Source of the DNA: Armatimonadota bacterium
Lineage (GTDB): Bacteria > Sysuimicrobiota > Sysuimicrobiia > Sysuimicrobiales > JACQTN01
Direction: 5' to 3'
Length of the DNA: 5,621 nt
Assembly (NCBI GenBank): GCA_016210785.1
Contig: JACQTN010000018.1
Location: forward strand, 1-5,621
The notes below the pieces were generated by a model. It ran no database searches. It was not told the origin of the DNA and saw only the letters and a program-made list of their open reading frames with translations. Positions 1 through 4,819 of the stretch are shown here, one piece after another. Position 1 is the first letter of the stretch; every line of letters begins with the position of its first letter. The position numbers and the translations under genes were made by a program.

Positions 1-380
1 GGGTGCTGCGGCCGGGCGGCTCCCTGCTGTTCGCGGACATGCGGACTGGCCGGAGCATCCCGGCCCTGCGCCGGCAGTTGACAGCACCTGGCATGGCGCT
101 GATGGAAGAAGAGGACATCACGCCCAACGTGCTCCGCGCCCTGGACCTGGACAACGATCGGAAGATACACCTCATCCGCCGCCGGGTGCCGCAGCCACTG
201 CGGGGGTTGTTCTGCCAGTTCGCCGGCACGCAGGGCACGTGGATCTACGAGTCGCTGAGCGCCGGCCACACCGTGTACTGGCGCTGCGTGCTCCGCAAGA
301 CCGCGCCCGGCCCCGGTGACCCGGCTGCAAGGTGTTTCGTCCCTGGTGCATTTCCGGCACATCGTCGTAGCGGCCGCTGA
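1..380 (+). CDS. Class I SAM-dependent methyltransferase, C-terminal part (5' end outside window)
   Basis: The window opens inside this gene. The reading frame starts at position 3 and runs about 125 codons to TGA at 378-380. The first residues read VLRPGGSLLFADMR, the Leu-Arg-Pro-Gly-Gly loop and following strand typical of UbiE/type-11 class I methyltransferases (post-SAM-site part of the Rossmann fold). The middle has the pattern EEEDITPNVLRALDLDN, and the segment ending VYWRCVLRK looks like the last beta strand of the fold. The N-terminal GxGxG SAM-binding motif must lie upstream of the window. The GTG at position 3 is an internal Val codon, not a start. The last ~25 residues after VLRK are Pro/Arg/Ala-rich and do not look like fold, so the stop may have been lost or shifted and the tail added. 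From memory the middle resembles methyltransferases of lipid or polyketide type; the substrate is unknown. Confidence 0.75.
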   Translation, partial: VLRPGGSLLFADMRTGRSIPALRRQLTAPGMALMEEEDITPNVLRALDLDNDRKIHLIRRRVPQPLRGLFCQFAGTQGTWIYESLSAGHTVYWRCVLRKTAPGPGDPAARCFVPGAFPAHRRSGR

Positions 381-387
381 CTCCCGG

Positions 388-418
388 GGCGGAGGACAGG
401 ACTCCGGAGATCTCCGCC
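388..418 (+). terminator. Possible terminator of the methyltransferase gene
   Basis: GGCGGAG (388-394) is complementary to CTCCGCC (412-418), a 7-bp GC-rich stem. Its loop contains a second small palindrome, CTCCGGAG (402-409). It begins 8 bases after the methyltransferase stop and is followed by an AT-rich stretch (TATATCTTATT, 423-433) that is unusual in this GC-rich window. The U-tract is interrupted, so this is a weak intrinsic terminator at best. The same AT-rich island could instead be part of a promoter for the downstream hydrolase; no clear -35/-10 pair was found. Confidence 0.35.
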
Positions 419-445
419 GAAGTATATCTTATTCCCCTTGCCAGG

Positions 446-561
446 GCTTCGAAGCTGAGTCGGCAAGCGCGGTAACACGCTGAACCTTGCACAGAGGTGG
501 AACGCTTCGAAGCTGAGTCGACAAGCGCGGTAACACGCTGAACCTTGCACAGAGGTGGAAC
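446..561 (+). repeat. Two tandem copies of a 58-bp unit carrying a ribosome-binding site
   Basis: Unit 1 (446-503) and unit 2 (504-561) are identical at 57 of 58 positions; the only difference is G463 versus A521. Each unit starts with the perfect 10-bp palindrome GCTTCGAAGC, contains an imperfect dyad near its middle (466-481 and 524-539), and ends with the Shine-Dalgarno-like AGAGGTGG (493-500 and 551-558). The copy in unit 2 serves the hydrolase ATG at 566. The copy in unit 1 is followed by no start codon, because the second unit begins where the start codon would be. After unit 2 only GCT of the next unit remains. The near identity suggests a recent duplication, or a conserved repeated regulatory site. 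An assembly artefact is possible but the one-base difference argues against it. Confidence 0.95.
466..539. promoter_or_regulatory. Duplicated imperfect dyad, possible operator pair
   Basis: The 16-base site AGCGCGGTAACACGCT occurs at 466-481 and again at 524-539. Six of its eight symmetric base pairs match (AGCG-n-G-n-TA-n-C-n-CGCT), the shape of a dimeric repressor operator. The second copy lies 26 bases upstream of the hydrolase start codon. The 58-bp spacing places the two copies about five and a half helical turns apart. No regulator gene lies in the window and no family consensus was matched with confidence, so the operator role is inference. Confidence 0.3.
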
Positions 562-565
562 GCTC

Positions 566-1267
566 ATGGACACGCGCACGCGGCTCTCCGACCGCTACGG
601 CCGCCTTCCCGATCCGGCCTTCAGCCGGGAGCACACCGCGCTCCTGGTGGTCGACATGCAGTACCTGGACGCCGATCCCGACCACGGGCTCGTCGCCCGC
701 ATGAAACAGCAGGGATTCGACGAGGCCTACGCCTATTACTGCGACCGCCTCAAGATCATCGTGCCCAACATCCAGCGTCTGCTCGCCGCGTTTCGCGGAC
801 GCAAGATAGAGGTCATCTACACCGTCATCGAGTCGCTGACCAGAGACGGTCGCGAGCGCAGCCTGGAGCACACGCGTCTCAACATCTTCGCGGCACCGGG
901 GTCGAAGGAAGCGCAGGTCCTGGAGGAGATCGCGCCGGCGGAGGACGAGATCATCCTGAAGAAGACGTGTGGCAGCGTCTTCAACAGCACCATCCTGCAC
1001 TACGTCCTGCACAACCTGGGCATCCGCACCCTGGTGATCTGCGGCGTGGTCACCGGCGGGTGCGTGGAGAGCGCCGTTCGCGACGCCAGCAACCTGAGCT
1101 ACCAGGTCGCCGTGGTGGAGGACGCCTGCGCCACCTGGACCCAGGCGATGCACGACGCCGCCATCTTCGCCATGAACGGCGTCTACGCCAGGGTTTACAG
1201 CACTGACGAGCTGCTGCGCCGGCTGGAGGCCGCGGTTTCCCTGGCGCCCCAGCCCGCGCATCGCTAG
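566..1267 (+). CDS. Isochorismatase-family cysteine hydrolase (amidase-like)
   Basis: A complete 233-residue protein, normal length for the family. The fold signature is clear: TALLVVDMQ gives the catalytic Asp30, DEIILKKTCGSVF gives the catalytic Lys (Lys132 or Lys133, most likely 133), and GVVTGGCVESAVRDA gives the nucleophile Cys166, with the preceding Val-Thr at the usual cis-peptide position. The C-terminal VVEDACATW and HDAAIFAMN segments are also typical. Members with this Asp-Lys-Cys triad hydrolyse small amides, ureides or carbamoyl compounds (nicotinamidase, N-carbamoylsarcosine amidase, biuret and ureidoacrylate hydrolases); true isochorismatases lack the Cys. Substrate is unknown; the protein is probably cytoplasmic, with no signal peptide. 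I chose ATG 566 over an in-frame TTG at 545 because AGAGGTGG (551-558) sits 7 bases upstream of the ATG and the family fold starts soon after it. The gene stands alone between two long intergenic regions, so it may be its own transcription unit. Confidence 0.9.
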   Translation: MDTRTRLSDRYGRLPDPAFSREHTALLVVDMQYLDADPDHGLVARMKQQGFDEAYAYYCDRLKIIVPNIQRLLAAFRGRKIEVIYTVIESLTRDGRERSLEHTRLNIFAAPGSKEAQVLEEIAPAEDEIILKKTCGSVFNSTILHYVLHNLGIRTLVICGVVTGGCVESAVRDASNLSYQVAVVEDACATWTQAMHDAAIFAMNGVYARVYSTDELLRRLEAAVSLAPQPAHR

Positions 1268-1298
1268 AAGCGGTCCGGCAGGTCATGGTTCGGTCATG

Positions 1299-1484
1299 CG
1301 CAGGGCCGGCTTCCCACGATGTGTCGGCATCGGCGCTGCGAGTTGAACTACGCAGGATTGGGCTCGCGCCGCCGAGCCCGAGCATCACTGGTGTCCCGCA
1401 CTCCGCACCGTCGCGGGTGCGCCGTGAGTACGGTGAGCGCGGGAGAACGCACCCGCCTAGCACGGCGTCGAACGTGCCGGTTCG
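1299..1484 (+). other. Densely structured intergenic region, possible leader RNA
   Basis: The 325 bases between the hydrolase stop and the aminotransferase start hold no gene I can support. They contain successive dyads: CGCAG-G-GCCG (1299-1308) with CGGC-G-CTGCG (1331-1340), nine pairs and one G-G mismatch; GGGCTCG (1360-1366) with CGAGCCC (1373-1379); and GCGGGTGCG (1413-1421) with CGCACCCGC (1448-1456), nine perfect pairs enclosing a small CCGT/ACGG hairpin (1422-1433). Two small alternatives overlap: GCACG/CGTGC (1460-1464 with 1473-1477) and CGAAC/GTTCG (1469-1473 with 1480-1484). Two further strong hairpins follow and are listed separately. By eye the conserved cores of T-box, TPP, cobalamin, SAM, SAH and glycine riboswitches do not fit. 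It could be the 3' UTR of the hydrolase gene, a leader of the aminotransferase operon, or simply GC-rich DNA with chance dyads. Confidence 0.4.
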
Positions 1485-1518
1485 TGGGGGAGGCGAAGGG
1501 CCTCCCCCGGCCGGACAC
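1474..1518 (+). terminator. Strong GC hairpin, possible terminator or attenuator
   Basis: GGGGGAGGC (1486-1494) pairs perfectly with GCCTCCCCC (1500-1508) around a 5-base loop. The structure can be extended outward by GTG/CAC (1474-1476 with 1516-1518) and CCGG/CCGG (1477-1480 with 1511-1514), leaving small internal loops. It lies about 220 bases past the hydrolase stop. No U-tract follows (GGCCGGACAC), so it is not a canonical intrinsic terminator, although hairpins of this kind often end transcription units in GC-rich genomes. Its outer stem competes with the two small helices at 1460-1484. Confidence 0.4.
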
Positions 1519-1526
1519 TTAAAGAA

Positions 1527-1555
1527 GGGTGAAGTGGCACAAAGCCACTTCACCC
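1527..1555 (+). terminator. Perfect 12-bp hairpin upstream of the aminotransferase gene
   Basis: GGGTGAAGTGGC (1527-1538) and GCCACTTCACCC (1544-1555) are exact reverse complements around the loop ACAAA (1539-1543). This is the longest perfect stem in the window. It ends 37 bases before the aminotransferase ATG and 23 bases before its Shine-Dalgarno sequence (GGAGGAGG, 1579-1586). The following AACCTTAAATGTTAATTCT is AT-rich but has no run of T, so termination would be inefficient. It could be a bidirectional terminator, an attenuator for the downstream operon, or an mRNA-stabilising 5' hairpin. Confidence 0.5.
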
Positions 1556-1592
1556 AACCTTAAATGTTAATTCTACCCGGAGGAGGCACCCC

Positions 1593-2762
1593 ATGAAAGT
1601 TCCCTATCATTACACGCGCATCTCCCAGGAGGAGCACGGGGCCACGGCCCGCGTCCTCGACAGCGACATCTACTACCAGGGCCCCGAGACCCGGGGGTTC
1701 GAGGAGGAGTTCGCCGCCATGTGCGGCGTGCGGCGGGCCGTCAGCACCAACTCGGGCAGCTCCACGCTGATGCTCATCCTGAAGGCGCTGGGGATCGGGC
1801 AGGGGGACGAGGTGATCGTGCCGGCGGCGGGCTTCCTCACCGTGGCGGAGAGCGTCGTCAACGTGGGTGCCACGCCGGTCTTCGTGGACATCGAGGACGA
1901 GACGTTCAACATGAAAGCGGACCAGTGCGAGGCCGCGATCACGAAGCGCAGCCGCGCCGTCATCCCCATCCACACCTACGGGCACCCGGTGGACATGGAC
2001 GGGCTTCAGACCATCGCCCAAAAGCGCAACGTGGTGATCATCGAGGACTGCGCCCACGCCGCGGGCGCGCGCTACAAGGGTCGCCGCGTGGCGTCCATTG
2101 GGCGGTGCGGCTTCTTCAGCTTCGCGGGCAAGAGCATGTCGGTATGCGGCATGGGCGGGATGATGGCCACCGACGACGAGTCGCTGGCCAACCGCGTGAT
2201 GTTGCTGCGCGACCACGGACGGCACCGCAACGTCGGCGAGGGATGGTACGCCTTCGAGATGGTCGGCTACAACCTCCGGCTGAGCGAGATCCACTGCGCC
2301 ATCGGCCGGGTGCAGGTGAGCCACCTGGACGAGTGGAACGCCCGCCGGCGCCAGAACGCCGCGCTGTACACCACGCTGCTGAACGAGGCCGGCGTGCCGG
2401 TGCGCCCCCCGGTGGTGCGGGAGTGGGCGGAGCACGCCTTCCTCCACTACACCACGCTGGTCCCCGAGGGCCAGCGCGACCCCCTCCGCAAGCATCTGCT
2501 GGAGCGCGGCGTGGAGACGGGAGTGCTGTATCCGGTCCCCATCCACCTGATCCCGCCGTACGCCCAGCACCTGGGCACCAGGCCGGGACAGTTCCCGACC
2601 TCGGAGCGGGTCTGCGACCGGATCCTCTCCCTGCCGGTGACGCCGGCGATCACCGCGGACCAGATCCATTACACGGTGGACCAGATCAAGGCCTTTTACG
2701 CGGGGGCCGGGAGGGCCGCCGGGTCGGAGGCCGCGGCGAAGGCCCGGGGCGGCCGCGCCTGA
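1593..2762 (+). CDS. DegT/DnrJ/EryC1/StrS-family PLP-dependent aminotransferase
   Basis: A complete 389-residue protein of typical family length (fold type I, cytoplasmic). Visible landmarks in order: a Gly-rich phosphate-binding stretch STNSGSSTLM (51-60), GDEVIVPAAGF (71-81), VGATPVFVDIEDETFNM (91-107), IPIHTYGHPVDMD (124-136), IIEDCAHAAGA (149-159) whose Asp152 should contact the pyridine nitrogen, and FFSFAGKSMS (174-183) whose Lys180 is the expected Schiff-base lysine. The region GYNLRLSEIHCAIGRVQ (225-241) and the C-terminal PVPIHLIPPY and LPVT segments also match the family. Members transfer an amino group, usually from Glu or Gln, to keto sugars or keto-inositols in sugar, antibiotic and surface-polysaccharide pathways; some have other substrates. 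No sugar-nucleotide gene is in the window, so substrate is open. Start: ATG 1593 with GGAGGAGG six bases upstream, the strongest ribosome-binding site seen here. The last ~20 residues are Ala/Gly/Arg-rich. The permease gene begins 57 bases after the stop. Confidence 0.93.
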   Translation: MKVPYHYTRISQEEHGATARVLDSDIYYQGPETRGFEEEFAAMCGVRRAVSTNSGSSTLMLILKALGIGQGDEVIVPAAGFLTVAESVVNVGATPVFVDIEDETFNMKADQCEAAITKRSRAVIPIHTYGHPVDMDGLQTIAQKRNVVIIEDCAHAAGARYKGRRVASIGRCGFFSFAGKSMSVCGMGGMMATDDESLANRVMLLRDHGRHRNVGEGWYAFEMVGYNLRLSEIHCAIGRVQVSHLDEWNARRRQNAALYTTLLNEAGVPVRPPVVREWAEHAFLHYTTLVPEGQRDPLRKHLLERGVETGVLYPVPIHLIPPYAQHLGTRPGQFPTSERVCDRILSLPVTPAITADQIHYTVDQIKAFYAGAGRAAGSEAAAKARGGRA

Positions 2763-2819
2763 CGGCCACCCGGCGCGCACCAAGACTTCCGGCGTCGCCA
2801 CAGCGCTGCGGCCGGATTC

Positions 2820-3740
2820 ATGCTGGCATACGTGGCTTCGCGTCTCATCCAGACGGCGCTCACGCTGGTGGGCATCTCGATCCTCGTCTTCCTGGCGGTG
2901 CACCTGACCCCCGGCGACCCGGCGGTGATCATCGGGGGCAATGAAGCCAGCGACGAGGAGATCCGGATCATCCGGCAACGGCTGGGGCTGGATCAACCGC
3001 TCCCGGTACAGTACCTCCGCTGGGTCAGCCACGTGCTGCGCGGGGATTTGGGGAGGTCGCACCGGGCGGGCCGGGAAGTCTATGACGAGCTGGCCACCAC
3101 CTTTCCGGTCAGCCTGGCGCTGGCCGCCGGCGGCCTGGCCCTGGCGGTGCTGGTGGGGATCCCGCTGGGCATCGTGGCGGCGGTGCACCGGGACAGCCTG
3201 GTGGACCTGGCCGTCATGGGCCTGTCCGTGGCGGGGATGTCGGTGCCGGTCTTCTGGCTGGCGCTGCTGATGATCCTGCTGTTCGCCCTGCGCCTGGAGT
3301 GGCTCCCATCCTCCGGGTGGGGCACCTGGCAACACTTCTTGCTGCCCGCAGTGTCGGTGAGCCTGGCCACGCTGGCCCTGCTGGCACGGATGACGCGGGC
3401 GATGATGGTGGAGGTGCTGCTGGAGGACTACGTGCGGACGGCGCGGGCCAAGGGCCTGCCCGAGCGCCTGGTGCGCTACCGGCACGCGCTGCGCACGGTG
3501 CTGCCGCCGGTGGTCACCGTCATCGGCTTGCGCTTCGGACTGCTGGTAGGCGGGGCCGTGATCACCGAGACCGTCTTCGCCGTGCCCGGGCTGGGACGCC
3601 TGGTGGTACTGGCGGTGCAGTACCGCGACTTCCCCACGATCCAGGCGGGGGTGCTGCTGATCGCGGTGTGCATCTCGTTCATTAATCTGGGCATGGATGT
3701 GCTGTATGGCGTCGTGGACCCCCGGGTGCGGTACGTCTGA
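2820..3740 (+). CDS. Peptide/nickel-type ABC transporter permease, DppB/OppB family
   Basis: A complete 306-residue inner-membrane subunit of a peptide/nickel-type (PepT family) importer. The N terminus MLAYVASRLIQTALTLVGIS followed by HLTPGDPA (28-34) is characteristic of DppB/OppB proteins, as is LGLDQPLPVQYLRW (55-68) and GDLGRS (75-80). About six membrane segments can be placed near 8-28, 98-121, 130-157, 172-190, 230-251 and 272-296. The EAA loop that docks on the ATPase is DYVRTARAKGLPERLVRYRH (203-222), with Gly212 conserved. The C terminus VVDPRVRYV is the usual family end, so the gene is intact. ATG 2820 gives the standard N terminus, but the 20 bases before it contain no recognisable Shine-Dalgarno sequence. 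The stop overlaps the next permease start. This subfamily also carries glutathione, nickel and opines, so the solute is unknown. Confidence 0.95.
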   Translation: MLAYVASRLIQTALTLVGISILVFLAVHLTPGDPAVIIGGNEASDEEIRIIRQRLGLDQPLPVQYLRWVSHVLRGDLGRSHRAGREVYDELATTFPVSLALAAGGLALAVLVGIPLGIVAAVHRDSLVDLAVMGLSVAGMSVPVFWLALLMILLFALRLEWLPSSGWGTWQHFLLPAVSVSLATLALLARMTRAMMVEVLLEDYVRTARAKGLPERLVRYRHALRTVLPPVVTVIGLRFGLLVGGAVITETVFAVPGLGRLVVLAVQYRDFPTIQAGVLLIAVCISFINLGMDVLYGVVDPRVRYV

Positions 3741-4579
3741 TGCGGACGCGCGCAATTCTACGGTCCAAGTCCGGGCTGGTGGGACTGATCGCGGTGGTGG
3801 TGATCGCCGTGGCGGCGGTCCTGGCGCCGGTGGTGGCCCGGCACGATCCATTCGAGCAGAACCTGCGCGCGTCGCTGGGCCCGGCCGGCCGCCAGCACTG
3901 GATGGGCACGGACGACCTGGGCCGGGATACCTTCGCCCGCGTCCTGTTCGGCGCCAGGGTCTCGCTGATGATCGGTGCGGGCGCGGTGGGACTGGGGCTG
4001 CTGGTGGGGGTGCCGCTGGGTCTGGCCTCCGGATACTTCGGCGGCACCTTCGACGCGGTGGCCATGCGCATCGCCGACCTGCTGCTGGCCTTCCCGCGCA
4101 TCCTGATGGCGATCCTGATCGTGGCGGTGTACGGGGTGGGGATCAACAGCCTGCTGGTGGCCATCGCGGTGCCGGACATCCCCATCTTTGCCCGGCTGGC
4201 GCGTGCCTCCACCCTCTCCATCATCCAGCTCGACTACGTGGCGGCCGGCCGGGCGCTGGGCGCCAGCGATACCCGCATCATGGCGCGCCACGTGCTGCCC
4301 AACCTGGTGGGCCCGGTCACCGTGCAGGCCACCTTCTCCGTGGCCGCGGCCATCCTGATCGCGGGCGGACTCAGCTTCCTGGGGCTGGGTGTTCGCCCGC
4401 CCACCCCGGAGTGGGGCTCGATGCTGGCGCAGGCGCGGACGTACATGCGGACGGCGCCGCACCTGATCACCTACCCGGGCCTGGCGCTGGCCGCAACCGT
4501 CCTGGGGATCAATTTGCTTGGCGATGCGCTGCGCCAGGCATATGACCCCCGATTCAGAGGTCGTCTCGGTGGGGCATAG
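3740..4579 (+). CDS. Peptide/nickel-type ABC transporter permease, DppC/OppC family
   Basis: A complete 279-residue second permease that should pair with the DppB-type protein encoded just upstream. Its ATG shares the A of the previous TGA (TGATG, 3738-3742), which implies translational coupling. Family landmarks: an N-terminal membrane anchor (11-33), HWMGTDDLGRDTFARVLFGA (53-72) as in nearly all DppC proteins, GVPLGLASGYFGG (90-102), the EAA loop DYVAAGRALGASDTRIMARH (165-184), and SFLGLGVRPPTPEWGSML (212-229). The C-terminal LLGDALRQAYDPRFR (259-273) is also standard. About six transmembrane segments are expected. Nothing indicates truncation. The companion ATPases (DppD/DppF type) are not in the window and may lie to the right of the binding-protein gene or elsewhere. 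Confidence 0.95.
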   Translation: MRTRAILRSKSGLVGLIAVVVIAVAAVLAPVVARHDPFEQNLRASLGPAGRQHWMGTDDLGRDTFARVLFGARVSLMIGAGAVGLGLLVGVPLGLASGYFGGTFDAVAMRIADLLLAFPRILMAILIVAVYGVGINSLLVAIAVPDIPIFARLARASTLSIIQLDYVAAGRALGASDTRIMARHVLPNLVGPVTVQATFSVAAAILIAGGLSFLGLGVRPPTPEWGSMLAQARTYMRTAPHLITYPGLALAATVLGINLLGDALRQAYDPRFRGRLGGA

Positions 4580-4586
4580 ACGGGAC

Positions 4587-4680
4587 GTTTACCCTGAGCC
4601 TGTCCGAGGGTGGGGAACCGGGCTGAGGTGGCCCGGCTGAGCCGGCGGAGGTCCCACCCTTCGAGAACCCCAGGGTGAGC
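4587..4680. repeat. Palindromic interspersed-repeat (MITE/REP-like) element
   Basis: The left arm (4587-4614) and right arm (4653-4680) are imperfect inverted repeats, 20 of 28 positions matching, around a 38-base centre. The arm cores are CCCTGAGCCTGTCCGAGGG (4592-4610) and CCCTTCGAGAACCCCAGGG (4657-4675). The centre has its own dyads: CCGGGC/GCCCGG (4618-4623 with 4631-4636) and the overlapping palindrome CCGGCTGAGCCGG (4633-4645). The left core read on the minus strand is CCCTCGGACAGGCTCAGGG, close to a core (CCCTTCGACAGGCTCAGGG) that I recall as a frequent interspersed palindromic repeat in many environmental bacterial genomes. It encodes nothing; any mobility would depend on an enzyme in trans. 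It starts 7 bases after the permease stop, so as RNA it would form a long hairpin that could terminate or attenuate readthrough into the binding-protein gene. Confidence 0.75.
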
Positions 4681-4689
4681 GGACAAAAC

Positions 4690-4773
4690 CTGCCCGTCTG
4701 CCAGACGCTGGACCGCGCAGATATCGAATATGTCGTGGAGCGCATTCGCGATTTCTACAGGAGACGGCAATCG
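4690..4773 (+). pseudogene. C-terminal remnant of a second DegT-family aminotransferase
   Basis: This stretch translates to LPV followed by CQTLDRA, then DIEYVVERIRDFY and RRRQS. It aligns without gaps to the C-terminal helix region of the intact aminotransferase encoded at 1593-2762 (its residues 347-369, LPV...QIHYTVDQIKAFY), with 9 of 23 residues identical plus several conservative changes (Ile/Leu, Asp/Glu, Lys/Arg). Such a Leu-Pro then D/Q-I-x-Y-x-V-x-x-I-x-x-F-Y pattern is the usual end of this family. Nothing upstream of it is coding: the reading frame runs straight back into the palindromic element at 4587-4680. After RRRQS the frame stays open with unrelated, low-complexity sequence and crosses the start of the binding-protein gene, so the original stop seems lost. 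The divergence suggests a paralogue, not a fresh copy of the neighbour. The fragment is short, so homology is likely but not certain. Confidence 0.6.
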
Positions 4774-4819
4774 TGGGCGGCGAGACGCGGCACCACACCA
4801 CGAGGGGAGAGCGAAGACC

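Noticed and set aside
446..561. CRISPR array
   Set aside because: Only two directly adjacent 58-bp units without spacers and no cas genes nearby.
491..563. T-box or TPP riboswitch in the 58-bp repeats
   Set aside because: AGAGGTGGAACGC resembles the T-box core but lacks a base of it, and no Stem I or specifier region is present. The CTGAGT and TGAACCT words recall TPP aptamers, but the spacing and the rest of the aptamer do not fit.
545..565. TTG at 545 as the hydrolase start
   Set aside because: It would put the Shine-Dalgarno sequence AGAGGTGG inside the coding region. ATG 566 has correct spacing and fits family N termini.
245..1261. Minus-strand open frame of 338 codons over the hydrolase gene and the tandem repeat
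   Set aside because: Antisense to a hydrolase with full catalytic motifs. Its internal peptide repeat is only the translation of the 58-bp duplication.
1320..1456. SAH or cobalamin riboswitch in the structured intergenic region
   Set aside because: Short similarities (GGCGCTGCGA, CTGGTGTCCCGCAC) occur, but the full conserved cores, their order and the closing helices are missing.
1285..1563. Plus-strand frame of 92 codons in the hydrolase-aminotransferase gap
   Set aside because: No ribosome-binding site at useful distance and no recognisable domain. The frame runs through several perfect hairpins, which better explain the region.
1560..3851. Very long open frame on the minus strand (763 codons)
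   Set aside because: It runs antisense across the well-supported aminotransferase and permease genes, is rich in His/Gln/Arg/Pro, shows no domain pattern and is the expected mirror of GC-rich codon usage.
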